Numbered from the stretch's first letter, positions 41,823-51,676 are shown. The stretch is DNA of 64,000 nucleotides from Andalucia godoyi (GCA_009859145.1 VRVR01000001.1:487636-551635); one strand, 5' to 3'. Notes: generated by a model not told the origin, from the letters alone. Made by a program: numbers and translations.

Positions 41823-42875
41823 ATGACCGCTGTTACATTTCCGTTCACCATCAATGCATATGCATGTTTTGAAGCCAAGGGAGAGCTGAAGCCGCACAAG
41901 GTGACGGTGGAGAAGCTGGAACCGTTTGAGATTCTCATCGAAGTCCATTTTTGCGGTGTTTGCAGATCCGATATCCATCTTCAGCAGGCCAACTGGGGCC
42001 CAGGAATGTCCCATTTCCCCCAGATCTTTGGGCACGAAGTGGTCGGAAACGTCCTTGCGGTTGGTTCGGCTGTGAAGACCCATGCAATCGGCGATCGAGT
42101 TGCCCTCGGATGGCAGGCAGGATCGTGCATGGCATGCAATTTCTGCATGTCTGGAGAACAGCAGCTGTGCAACTCCAGTGTTGGAACGCCTCTTGGACTT
42201 CGTGGTGGGTTTGCCCATCACACGGTTGCAGATGCACGATTTGCAATTCGGGTGCCAGATAATCTGAAATCTGCCGAGGTTGCACCGTTGCTTTGCGGAG
42301 GATGCACAGTGTTCAACCCGATCGTCAAGAACGCCAAGCCTGGCGACCGAATCGGTGTCATTGGCATCGGCGGACTGGGTTCCATGGCATTGCAGTTTGC
42401 AAGAGCGATCGGATGCGAAGCAGTTGCCTTTACATCCACTTCCAGCAAGGTGAATGACATTAAGGAGCAGATTGGCGCACACCGCGTGATTGTGACTTCG
42501 GATGAGGCACAAATGCGCGCGGCTGCGGGATCTCTGGACCTCATTATCAACACCCTTGATGTGAACATGGATGTTTCCACGTACCTCAGCACCCTTGGCA
42601 AGCAGGGAAAATTTGTCTTGCTCGGCGGGATCCCGAAGGTTGAGCTGAGCGGCACAGACATCTTCGGACATTTCATTGCAGGAGGCAAGTGTGTACTGGG
42701 ATCCGTGATTGGGTCTCCCATGACGATTGAGCGCATGCTCAACGTTTCATCGTACAACAACGTCCGGCCGATTATTGAAATCTTTCCGCATTCCAAGATT
42801 AACGAGGCTCTGAACCACACTGCAAGCGGCAAGGCCCGATTCCGCACGGTTGTGCAGTTCAAGGAGGATGCTTAG
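41823..42875 (+). CDS. Zinc-dependent alcohol dehydrogenase, CAD-like
   Basis: A 350-residue medium-chain dehydrogenase from the ATG at 41823 (MTAVTFPFTINAYACFEAKG). Catalytic zinc ligands are Cys47 in CGVCRSD and His71-Glu72 in GHE. The structural zinc is held by Cys102, 105, 108 and 116 (GSCMACNFCMSGEQQLC). The Rossmann motif GIGGLGSMALQFA follows the family block LLCGGCTVF. This arrangement matches the cinnamyl-alcohol-dehydrogenase branch, usually NADP(H)-dependent and reducing aromatic or short aldehydes. Substrate cannot be read from sequence. An in-frame TTG at 41790 is not a likely start. The upstream region carries a long CT microsatellite. Confidence 0.92.
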   Translation: MTAVTFPFTINAYACFEAKGELKPHKVTVEKLEPFEILIEVHFCGVCRSDIHLQQANWGPGMSHFPQIFGHEVVGNVLAVGSAVKTHAIGDRVALGWQAGSCMACNFCMSGEQQLCNSSVGTPLGLRGGFAHHTVADARFAIRVPDNLKSAEVAPLLCGGCTVFNPIVKNAKPGDRIGVIGIGGLGSMALQFARAIGCEAVAFTSTSSKVNDIKEQIGAHRVIVTSDEAQMRAAAGSLDLIINTLDVNMDVSTYLSTLGKQGKFVLLGGIPKVELSGTDIFGHFIAGGKCVLGSVIGSPMTIERMLNVSSYNNVRPIIEIFPHSKINEALNHTASGKARFRTVVQFKEDA

Positions 42876-43031
42876 CAGCCTCCCCGGTCCACATGGCACG
42901 TGACCACGTTTGTGTCCCCACTGTCTCTCTCCAGTGTACTTGTGTGTTTGTTGAAAACAGAAAAGAAAAGAAAAGAAGAAAAGAAAGTTTGTTCCGTAAA
43001 TGTTCTGATGTTAGCGGCGATGGAGACTCCA

Positions 43032-44201
43032 TCAAGTAGCATAGACGAACTCCAGATGCGGAAACATTTGGGGAAGACCCTCCAACGAACGATCCAACGA
43101 TGCGATGATGATTCGAGGAGCAACTCTCTTGGGCGATCTTGACTGCGTCTCGTCCACATGAAGTCCATCATCCATGGCTCTGTGCTGTTCAGCGAGCACA
43201 CCAACGTCAGCAGCGAGCATCAGTGAGCTCATGAGCACGTTTGGCAGATCGCTCGTCAGGCGCGGGACAGCGCGAACATGCAATCGACTATAGTCTACGA
43301 ACGGCTTCAAAAACCGGAAGTATTCGAAAACATCGGCAGGAACCATCGGTTCTTTGGAAGCACTTGCGCCCGCGGAAGCCTGCTCCGTCTGCGGCTCGGC
43401 GCTCGCTGGAACATAAACATGACACTCTCGTATGATCTGTGACGAGCAGAGAGAAACTAAATTCTTAGGGACGAATACCGGATCACCCTTGAAGTTATGT
43501 GCATCCAGAAACAAGAACGCTGGTGGACTCCGTTGCTGGCACTTCTTGTGCAGACGATCGACGGCAATTTCTGTCATGGAGGCAAGCTCGTCTTCAAAGT
43601 CGGGTCGCAACGTCGCCGCAACGCGGCTCACGAGACACGCATATGCAAGGGAAAATGGCATCGAGCCACCTTCCGAAACAGGATGCGAAAAGCAACATTT
43701 TTCATCATAGCATTTCCCGAACAGGTGTGTCTGACACGGAATTCCAAAGCCATGGGCAAACGGACAGAACCGAGCATCGTCGCTCAGAAACATGCATGTT
43801 AGCCCGCTCATAGCAGCACCGCATGGAATTTCAGCACAGTGCTGAACAAAAACCTCGATGAATGGATGCTCCTGCAGCCTCAGCTCTAATACCTTTGTCA
43901 GCCACTCGACGACAGGGAGTCGATAGTTCTGGTCCCCAATTCGGGCAGCGACCATGCAAGCATACTCGATCGAGAATGGAGATACTGGCGAATGCGAATA
44001 CGCGCAGGCAGAATCAATATGAACACACTCCTTCAACATGTGGAAATGAGAACAGGGGATATCCCGAGAATGGGCGAACGGACACACAGAATGATCGTGC
44101 TCCGTCCCAGCCGCCAGTCGTCCACAAGGAATCTTGCCAACCAATTCTCCAAACAGCTCTCCATTCTGCAGAAACTGAGGAAATACAAACGACTTGGACA
44201 T
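43032..44201 (-). CDS. CCCH zinc-finger protein with possible C-terminal NYN/PIN-like domain
   Basis: A 389-residue protein from the ATG at 44201 (MSKSFVFPQFLQNGELFG). The N-terminal half has two blocks of CCCH-type zinc fingers. The first ends CSHFHMLKEC...CAYSH (C-x8-C-x6-C-x3-H) after a degenerate CPFAH unit. The second has CGAAMSGLTC...CPFAH (C-x8-C-x9-C-x3-H) and CQTHLFGKC...CCFSH. The C-terminal half (about 228-389) begins FLFLDAHNF and later shows DLPNVLMSSLMLAADVGVL and RIIIASLDRSLEGL, spaced like the acidic sites of NYN/PIN ribonuclease folds. It may bind and cleave RNA; the nuclease part is a tentative reading. Upstream frame stays open only to a TTG. Confidence 0.72.
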   Translation of the reverse strand: MSKSFVFPQFLQNGELFGELVGKIPCGRLAAGTEHDHSVCPFAHSRDIPCSHFHMLKECVHIDSACAYSHSPVSPFSIEYACMVAARIGDQNYRLPVVEWLTKVLELRLQEHPFIEVFVQHCAEIPCGAAMSGLTCMFLSDDARFCPFAHGFGIPCQTHLFGKCYDEKCCFSHPVSEGGSMPFSLAYACLVSRVAATLRPDFEDELASMTEIAVDRLHKKCQQRSPPAFLFLDAHNFKGDPVFVPKNLVSLCSSQIIRECHVYVPASAEPQTEQASAGASASKEPMVPADVFEYFRFLKPFVDYSRLHVRAVPRLTSDLPNVLMSSLMLAADVGVLAEQHRAMDDGLHVDETQSRSPKRVAPRIIIASLDRSLEGLPQMFPHLEFVYAT

Positions 44202-44472
44202 GTGCAAGTTTGTTCCCGGACTCCAGCCCGCGCCGTTGCTTTCTGCTGCACAAGTTCCTCAACACCAACAACAACAGCAACAGACAATGGCAGCGCCACG
44301 ACACAAAAATCAAATAAAATGTACTAATAAAAAAAAATAGCAACATAAAAAATAAAAAGGCAGCCAACGCCCGACTCCCCGCACCTCACTACAGCGCCTC
44401 GATATTTGTCGACTCCTTTTAATGTTTCATTTCTTTATTTGTTTGAGAGGGCCTCGACGTTCAGTTCATCGT
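44202..44472. other. Spacer between CCCH gene and duplicated segment
   Basis: A-rich tracts at 44310-44360 and a CAACAACAGCAACAG run at 44264-44284. It is probably leader and promoter of the minus-strand CCCH gene. No gene seen. Confidence 0.4.
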
Positions 44473-45097
44473 CGGCTGAGCTGTCATCGGACTGTCATCG
44501 AAGACAGATCCAAGCCACATGTTTTTATTGTTTTTATGAATTTGGGGCGAACACCAACTCTTCAATGCAGGTTGCTGGTCATCGCAACCAACACATTCCC
44601 CAATGGAGTCAGCATCCAGAAAAATGAATGTTGGAGGAAACAGAATGTGTTCGGCGGTGGGACACATTGCGCCTGACGACGCTTTTGCCTTTGCCTCTTC
44701 TTGTTCTCAGACTTGAAAAAAGGCGCATTCCGAACGCAATCGATCACATCTCCGTGATTTAACATATCTTGTTCTTCGCCTCGGACGAGAGGGGGATCAA
44801 CGGGTTTTCTTGGTTCTCGGCATCTTCGGACATGGCCAATTTGGGTTTTCTGGGGAAGATCCCTCCTTGGAGCCATGCAATGCTTTGTCTTTGATGAACG
44901 GTGCTGCTTAAGAGTTCGATCGATAAAAAGCAAACACACAGAAAATAGTACAAGGGAGAATAAAAGTGAAGAATGATAAGGAGTCCTGAGCTTGACTACG
45001 GTAAGAACGTCGCGTCCCCACAGGGTTGGACAAGCAAACTTCCGGTATGATGTTGTTTGCTTGAGGTTCAATGTTGAAACACAAAGCGGTCAACCGT
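44473..45097. repeat. Segmental duplication, longer copy (A)
   Basis: This 0.63-kb stretch is repeated in the same orientation at 62231-62628. Apart from three length differences the copies are nearly identical. Copy A has about 208 bases (44612-44820) that copy B lacks; both deletion borders carry GCATC. Copy A also has two small tandem expansions near its left end (extra GACTGTCATCG-like and TGTTTTTAT-like units). On the minus strand copy A contains open frames, including MSEDAENQENPLIPLSSEAK and a Cys-containing frame with DADSIGECVGCDDQQPALK. These may be parts of a small spliced gene, but no junction set is convincing. It ends in the leader of the dynactin gene. Confidence 0.85.
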
Positions 45098-45114
45098 GTT
45101 TTTCGTGTCGTGTT

Positions 45115-45161
45115 CAGTTCCGTCAGTTCCGTCAGTTCCGTCAGTTCCGTCAGTTCCGTCA
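45115..45161. repeat. 9-bp minisatellite (CAGTTCCGT)5
   Basis: Five tandem copies of CAGTTCCGT lie about 60 bases before the dynactin p150 ATG. The frame is open through it (Ser-Val-Pro repeats from a start at 45096), so a translated N-terminal extension cannot be excluded, but the ATG at 45219 begins recognisable protein. Confidence 0.7.
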
Positions 45162-45218
45162 ACAGTATTATTGTTTGACGCGGCCGTGGCGGGAGAGAAA
45201 CAGGTATCGAGACGAGAA

Positions 45219-47094
45219 ATGGTGCTGACGGTCAAGTACCAGGGAGCTCCAGTTGTCCTGCGCTATTTGGGTCGCATAGAAGGACGCGACGGAGTGTTTG
45301 CTGGTGTTGAGCTTAGTGTTCCGGACGGTGAGTCGAACGGGGCTCTGAACGGGGTCTCGTATTTTTCGTGTCCGGACAATTGCGGCCTGTTCGTACCGGA
45401 GTCTTTGGTGGATCCGTTGTTTGAGGAAGCGTATGTTGATGAACTGGCGCTGGATAAGGATCTTGCGATGGGAGAGCTGGATGCGCTGAAACTCGAGTTT
45501 GAGCTGCATCGAAGCGACGCGAATGCAAAGACAAAGAAGACAGAGGAGCAGATTGTGGAATTGCTGGAACAGGTGGATTCGCTATCGAACGCGCAAAAAC
45601 TGGTGGAGAACTTGTCTGAAAAAGTTCTGCAACTGGAGAGCGAGCTGCAAGCCAGGCAATTTCTGCTGAATGATCTTCAAGAATTCAAGGACATGGCAAC
45701 GGAGCTTGAGGAGCACTCGCAGGAGGAGCTGCGATACCTGCGGTCGCAAGTGGTTGATTCCGAAGCACTTGTCTTTAATCTCAAGAATGAAGTTGCGAGA
45801 TTGGACGTTTCCCTGAAGAATGCTCAAACCTCGGTCTTGTCGTATCGCGAGCGTTGCGCACAGTTAGAGCGCCAGCTGGGCCTTATTGCAGATGCGCAGG
45901 CGACCTCCCAATCACGAGAGGAAGAGCTGAAGTCGTCCGTATCCTCCCTGCAAGTGGTCCAGATGCAGTACCAGGAAGCTCAAAAGAGCGTCAACCAGTT
46001 GCGCAATCGCATCGCGCTTCTCGAGGCGGATGACTACTTCTTGCGCACTTCATTTGAGCACATCAAGACGTGTCTCCCAGATATTGTGATTCGGAGCGAC
46101 AAATGGAGAACGTCAGTTTCGTGTGCGAGTCTTGGGTTCGTCTCCAAATGGGTCAGACAACAGACTGGGCCTCTGTTCTCGCTGTACGGCATGCTGCTGG
46201 ACCACACAGTCCCACGGGATTCTCCGGCAGAGATGCTGTCGCTGGCGCCGTACACGCAGATGGCAAAAACTGCGTGCATGGGATTCTCTCACAGAGGGAT
46301 GGCGTTCCCTTTCACTGAGTTGATGGACCCGCTTTTGCAAATTGGCTTGCCAAATTCCCCGTTGGTGTGCCGCGAACTGGCTCTCTTTGCCGTCCGTGTT
46401 CTGGAGATGAGCGGTGAGAAGGAACAGGAGCTTTGCAAAGCGGCGTCGAAACTGCTTCGAAATGCGAGAAGCTCGTCTTATGTTCGATGGGTGGAGGTCT
46501 CTTTGCCGTCAGTGACAACCTTTTTCGCGCACATCTGCCACTTGATGACTACAGAGCTGGAGGTGCAGATTGCGCTGACGTTTTTCACCCGTGTTTGCCC
46601 TGGCATACAGGACGTGTTTACGGAAGTGATGTTGCATGATCACTCTGCATCTCTGCAATTCGTGTACGAACACTGGTCTGACCTCGTTGACTCCGCGTCG
46701 CTGTCTTTACTGCTGAATTCAGTATCTGGAGATGTGCCGCTAGACCAGCCGAAGGTCAGTGACTCCGACAAACATTGGATGCCTGATCGAACGCTCGAAA
46801 ACAACATCAAATCTGGACTGGGGGAACTGCGAGAAGAACTCAATTCGATGCCAGAATTGAAAGGCGCAGTGTCCAGCCTCTCGTCTCAAGTCACGGAGCG
46901 GAACGAGATGATAGAAACTCTTCAGAAGGAAGTGGATGCAGCGCACGGCAAAGTCGTCATGATGAAGGGGCTGCATGCACAGATTGAAAGTCAAAAGATT
47001 GAGATCGAACAGCTTCGGCAGCTGAACAAGGACTATGAGGAAGCCATTGCACATTTGGAGGAAGAAGTCGGTGCTTCAAAGTCGTCGTCGTCGT

Positions 47095-47134
<40 letters not shown>

Positions 47135-47501
47135 GGTCGCTACGTCGAAGACAAAGGTTGTGCATGCCGCCAGCGGAACTTCGGAAGAGGCTCAGATTGT
47201 CATCGATTCTCTGAAGAGCTCGCTCGCTTATTACAAGGATCTGCTTGAGCAGACGCGGTCATCCCTTGTCAAATTCCGCGGCTCATGGATTGCAGATCCT
47301 CTGACGAAGACGGTGCCAACAAACGGTGCCGTGGAAAAAGACCGCGTTATCCGGAAGCATGCGGACAGTCTTGTTCGCACCAGGCTGCTGAAACAACGCA
47401 TTTTACCTGCTGTTCCTTTTGAACATTCCAGGGACTCGGCCGTTTCCTGGATGAATGCCTCTCACGAGATATTTTCGTCCTCCAATCCAGTCCGCACATG
47501 A
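45219..47501 (+). CDS. DCTN1: Dynactin large subunit p150Glued-like (CAP-Gly and coiled coil)
   Basis: A 760-residue protein from the ATG at 45219 (MVLTVKYQGAPVVLRYLG). Residues about 1-70 form a CAP-Gly domain: GRDGVFAGVELSVPDGESNG, then SYFSCPDNCGLFV. The usual GKNDG motif that grips EB/CLIP and tubulin tails is GESNG here. Long coiled coil at about 90-315, a globular dynactin-domain-like region at about 320-560 (EADDYFLRTSFEHIKTCLPD), and a second coiled coil at about 575-660 ending in a Ser/Ala run. p150 links dynein to cargo and microtubules. It is shorter than animal p150 (about 1,280). Its last 40 bases overlap the 3' end of the Obg gene on the other strand. Confidence 0.82.
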
Positions 47502-48559
47502 GGCTCATCCGCAATCTTCACTTCTTTCACGGCGGCACTGACCACCTTTTCGATGTTGATTCGAAGTGCGTCAATGCCCGTTCCGGTCATTGCGGAAACG
47601 ACTTGAACAGGGGCGTTTGGATCCATTTGCTTGAGCATGTTTTCCGCTTTGATGCAGTCCTTGTCGGACATCAGGTCCATTTTGTTCGCGACCAAAATGC
47701 GTCTGCGCCGCAATAAAGTGCTGTCAAATTGCTGCAGCTCCTTCATCAACGTCTTGTACGTTTCGCTTAGAGTGCTGAGATCGGTGGCGTCGAAGACAAG
47801 CATGAGGCACTCCGTTCGCTGAATGTGTCGGAGAAAGCGGTGTCCGAGTCCGCGATTCTCATTCGCGCCTTCCACAAGCCCTGGAATGTCCGCAATCGTT
47901 ATCGAGTCCAAATAGTCGGATCGCTCAAGAAAGCCGACCCACGGTTGCAGCGTCGTGAATGCGTATTCGGCAACCTTGGGCTTAGACTTTGTCAGTGCTC
48001 CCAACAAGGCGGACTTCCCAGCATTTGGCAGACCGACCAATCCGACTTGTGCCAGGGTGCGCAAATCCATGATCACTGATCGTTGATCTCCCTTTTGTCC
48101 GTCTGTCGAGGTCTTTGGAGATCTGCTGGATCCACTCACAAACGCCGCATTTCCCACTCCGCCACGGCCACCTGAAGCGACAGCCACGCGAGCCCCATGA
48201 ACAGAAAGGTCCGCAAGCACGGCACCCGACTCCTTATCCGTGATAATGGTGCCGACGGGAACGTACACAATTCTGTCTGCACCACTCTTTCCGTTGCATT
48301 GCGATCCGCCGCCAGGCATTCCATTCGATGCCTTGAGCATGAATGGCATTCCCTGGAGAGACCGCACTCCTGAACTGGCCTCAATAAACACACTTCCTCC
48401 ATTTCCGCCATGACCGCCATCCGGCGGCGCGACTCGCTTGTTGGCAGCACGCGCAAACGACACGCTTCCTCGACCGCCCTTTCCCGCAGATATCACCACT
48501 TCGGCATGATCTATAAAGGTCGCCGCAAACCGTCGAATCCTACTTGACAAGTGGAACAT
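47462..48559 (-). CDS. Mitochondrial Obg-family GTPase (MTG2/GTPBP5 type)
   Basis: A 365-residue protein from the ATG at 48559 (MFHLSSRIRRFAATF), whose start resembles a short mitochondrial presequence. The glycine-rich Obg fold occupies residues about 16-170 (VVISAGKGGRGSVSF, GGHGGNGGSV, ASGGRGGVGN). The GTPase domain has G1 GLPNAGKS (176-183), G3 DIPG (224-227) and G4 NKMD (292-295). Mitochondrial Obg proteins assist large-subunit ribosome assembly. The frame is open upstream to an ATG at 48943 (128 extra codons), but that stretch has no family similarity. The stop lies inside the dynactin coding region: the two genes overlap tail to tail by 40 bases. Confidence 0.9.
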   Translation of the reverse strand: MFHLSSRIRRFAATFIDHAEVVISAGKGGRGSVSFARAANKRVAPPDGGHGGNGGSVFIEASSGVRSLQGMPFMLKASNGMPGGGSQCNGKSGADRIVYVPVGTIITDKESGAVLADLSVHGARVAVASGGRGGVGNAAFVSGSSRSPKTSTDGQKGDQRSVIMDLRTLAQVGLVGLPNAGKSALLGALTKSKPKVAEYAFTTLQPWVGFLERSDYLDSITIADIPGLVEGANENRGLGHRFLRHIQRTECLMLVFDATDLSTLSETYKTLMKELQQFDSTLLRRRRILVANKMDLMSDKDCIKAENMLKQMDPNAPVQVVSAMTGTGIDALRINIEKVVSAAVKEVKIADEPHVRTGLEDENIS

Positions 48560-49082
48560 CCGATCTGCGTGTGCGTCTCTATGTATGTACGTGCGAATGA
48601 CGGGACAGGACGGGACAGAATGGGATAGGATATGGTAGCTCGAAAAAGAACAATAGCAGCACCCTCCGCTGCAAGACAACCAAGAGAAATCACTGATCAG
48701 AAACGCGCGTTCCCCTCGTGGAAAAATGAAACGAAAAAGTGTCATTGGCCTTATTTTTCGGGTTGATTTCCTCTCAGTGCTTTCGCCCCACTTTCTTTCC
48801 GTTTTGACGTGCAGATCGTAGTTCGTGGGGGTGTCCCCGACCGAATCTGACTGCAACTTGATGTGCATTCTTGTGGCGGCAGCGTGCTCGCAGTCCACAC
48901 CGTTCATAGTCCACAGCGGAGCGCCCGACATCTTTTCCATCAAATCTAAAGCAGTGCCTCTGGAGAAAAGAAGAGGTTGTGCGTGTGCGTGCGTGCTTGT
49001 TTGAGGAGTTGGTTTGGGAGTTTTTTGTTCGTTTCACCATTATTGTTTATTGTTGAGCAGTACTTACAGGTAGGTTTACGAG
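48560..49082. other. Divergent region between Obg and ZIP genes
   Basis: About 0.52 kb. An open minus-strand extension of the Obg frame covers 48560-48943, Cys/Ser-rich in its middle and of doubtful coding status. Tandem GGGACAGG-type units occur at 48601-48617. Just before the ZIP ATG the plus strand reads ACTTACAG followed by GTAGGT, splice-like motifs back to back. Confidence 0.4.
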
Positions 49083-50336
49083 ATGGCTTGGTATTCGTTT
49101 CTGGAAGACCTGGATCCGATTTTGCAAGCGTTTATTTGCACGTGTTTTACGTGGTTCATGACTGCTCTTGGGGCAGCGATGGTACTTTTCACAAAAGACG
49201 TCTCCCCGTCGTTCCTAAAAGCATCGTTTGGAGTGTCTGCGGGGATTATGACTGCGGCTTCGTTTTTCTCTCTTCTTGCTCCAGCACAGGAAAGTGCGAC
49301 TGAGCAGATGGGCGCCGATCTTGCCTTCATCCCTCTTGTCGTCGGATTCTTGTTTGGCGTGCTTTTGCTCGAAGTGTTTGAACGAGTTCTTCAGCGACTG
49401 TTCCGCCAGGCTGGCATTGTCAGCGAAGATGAGCTTTACACAAGTGCGCAGCATTTGCCTACCGACGACGTGGAGCGGTCAGACAAGGAAGGCGAAAGCG
49501 AAAGCAGAAGAGGCCCGGACCAACCCGATGAGTTCCTGAACGACTCGGACGGACGGCCATTGGATCCACCACCCTCTGTTTCGCGGCTGCTGCAGATTGA
49601 GGAAACGCAGTCCCAGTTCTCTGATGGGGGCGTTGCCAGCAGCCTCAACGAAGTCGTCAGCAGCAGTAGCAATAGTGAGAGTAATGGTAGCAAAAGAACG
49701 AACGCTGCGAGTGTGGATAGTTCGGTGACGAACGAACATCAGCTGCTGGCGGGGCACACGAAGCGTTCGTCGGTGGACTCTGCCGGTGATGCCGCCAATG
49801 CGATGTCTTCGCATGCGGTGACAGTGTCGTCCGCAGCGACGCAGCCAATGGTGATGCCGGAGCTGGACGGGCCCTCTGGATTCCACCGAGCGATGCTGCT
49901 GGTGCTGTCGATCACCATGCACAACTTCCCCGAAGGAATGGTGGTCGGCATTGCGTTCGGGGCTGCAGCCAAGGGCGCAACTACAGTTGCGGCCGCAGCC
50001 ACCCTGGCGCTGGCGGTAGGACTCCAAGATTTTCCAGAAGGCGCAGCGGTATCGTTGCCACTTCGTCGCTTTGGATTCTCGCGTTCCAAGGCGTTCTTCC
50101 ATGGCCAGCTGTCCGGGTCCGTAGAGGTGTTCGGCGGCATATTCGGAGCTGCGATCGTCAGCTTGGCTACGATGTTGCTTCCCTATGCTCTGTCCCTGAG
50201 TGCTGCAGTCATGCTTGTTGTGTGCGTCCGTGAACTCATCCCAGAGGCCGTGGAAGGCGGATCTCGAGTCCTCGGCGTACGCTCGTTCGTCGCTGGGTTC
50301 GTCGTTATGATGGTCTTGGACGTTGCGTTGGGATAA
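49083..50336 (+). CDS. ZIP-family metal transporter (ZIP11/GufA-like)
   Basis: A 417-residue membrane protein. Three N-terminal TM helices (about 12-105) are followed by a long hydrophilic Ser/Asp/Asn-rich loop (about 120-255) and five C-terminal helices. TM4 carries the metal-binding HNFPEG (in ITMHNFPEGMVVG) and TM5 has QDFPEGAAVSLPL, the pattern of the ZIP11/GufA subfamily rather than HNFxDG/HEIPHE types. ZIP proteins move Zn2+ and related divalent metals into the cytosol. The big loop lies between TM3 and TM4, where other ZIPs hold regulatory His stretches; here it is Ser/Glu-rich with few His. Localisation (plasma membrane or Golgi) cannot be read. Confidence 0.9.
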   Translation: MAWYSFLEDLDPILQAFICTCFTWFMTALGAAMVLFTKDVSPSFLKASFGVSAGIMTAASFFSLLAPAQESATEQMGADLAFIPLVVGFLFGVLLLEVFERVLQRLFRQAGIVSEDELYTSAQHLPTDDVERSDKEGESESRRGPDQPDEFLNDSDGRPLDPPPSVSRLLQIEETQSQFSDGGVASSLNEVVSSSSNSESNGSKRTNAASVDSSVTNEHQLLAGHTKRSSVDSAGDAANAMSSHAVTVSSAATQPMVMPELDGPSGFHRAMLLVLSITMHNFPEGMVVGIAFGAAAKGATTVAAAATLALAVGLQDFPEGAAVSLPLRRFGFSRSKAFFHGQLSGSVEVFGGIFGAAIVSLATMLLPYALSLSAAVMLVVCVRELIPEAVEGGSRVLGVRSFVAGFVVMMVLDVALG

Positions 50337-50359
50337 TCGTTTTTCATTTTCTGTACATA

Positions 50360-50390
<31 letters not shown>

Positions 50391-50767
50391 TAAAATTCAT
50401 CCATTCTCCTTTTCTTCTTCGTCTTCATTGTCATTTGCATTACTACTACGTAACTTATTTATTCATTCATTTTTCTACATTTCTTTTTTCAAATGATTAT
50501 GGCGAGAATAGCAAGGAAGAAAGAGAAAGAAAAAAACGGAAGCAACAGCAAAAAAAGGACGACACAAACAGACGAATGGGTGATGGTGACTCATGAGACT
50601 ACTTGATGCCCTGTCAAACCGCTCCGAATGCAGCATTCCCTTTGTCGGCGCATTTGTATTCGAAGCTGGAAGAAAAACAAAGCACGACATAAATTGTTCT
50701 TTCGGACTTCCTCACTTGTTTTCCGAGTTTATTTCCATCGAGTGAGCGCAGATCAAGTAGGCCAGTC
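50337..50767. other. Intergenic region with ATT repeat
   Basis: An (ATT)n tract at 50362-50391 follows the ZIP stop. The rest is A/G-rich (50515-50570) with no convincing frame. The frame starting at 50628 is an overlapping shadow of the next gene. Confidence 0.45.
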
Positions 50768-51279
50768 ATGCATCGGCGCACTCCATCCAAGTTTGCGGAC
50801 CCGTCGATTGCTTCGCGTGTGGAGGAACTTCGCAAGCAAGCAAGCCTGCTTCGCCGAGAACTGCACGAACTTGAAGACCGTGGATTCGAGACTGAGTTGC
50901 GATCTCCCGCCCCGAGCATTCCCACTACGTCCACTGCTTCCACTTCTGCTTCTTCTTTCAATATCATGGGGTCTCGGGCAATGCCGCACGGAAGAGGCTT
51001 GCATTATGTCCGTGCAATCAAATCGAGGCCGTCTCCCGAGCGCATGGTTCGGTCTCCCGTGCTGGAAAAGGAACGCATGTCAGTTGCCTATGTCGGAGAC
51101 TTTGAAGCAATCAATTCGGAACACTTGGACACTCTTCGAGATGAGATCAGAGACTTGCAACTCAGAGAACAGGAGCTGTATTCGGGTTCGTGGAAGTCCT
51201 CGATGTCATATGGTTTCTCGCCGATCCGTGCATCACAGCCATTTGGAACTGTCGAAGCGCGGTCTTACAACACCTATTC

Positions 51280-51332
<53 letters not shown>

Positions 51333-51676
51333 ACAACAGCAACAGCAACAGCAACAGCAGCATCAACAATAACAATAGCGAGTATCACAACGGCTCGTTC
51401 TATTCTTCGGCTCCGTATTCATCTTCGTCAACGTTTGCGACAAACGGTGCGAATTCTTATGCATCTCTCTATCAAGAGGAGCTCCGGCTTCGGTATCCGC
51501 AGTCTGCTGGTTTCGTCTCGGACCGTTTGAGTGGCCCGGTTACTTCGTCCAACTTGTCGCACTCATCCACGAGTTTTGAATGGGATGCGCCACCTACCGG
51601 AAGTTCGCTGGCAGACTTGATCCAGTTCCATGCTCGCAGAAAGGAAAAACTGGCCCGCGAGCTGGCTGGAATGTGA
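50768..51676 (+). CDS. Low-complexity Ser/Asn-rich protein with short helices
   Basis: A 302-residue protein. An N-terminal helix (SIASRVEELRKQASLLRRELHELED, residues about 13-37) and a second one (EHLDTLRDEIRDLQLREQEL, about 118-138) could form coiled coils. Residues about 165-205 are an Asn-Ser run encoded by an (AACAGC)n microsatellite (51286-51368). The C-terminus LADLIQFHARRKEKLARELAG is helical and basic. Ser/Pro sites such as SPERMVRSPVLEKER look like kinase targets. No family recognised. Of the two overlapping plus-strand frames this one is chosen because its repeat-free parts look like ordinary protein and start with a good ATG. Confidence 0.6.
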
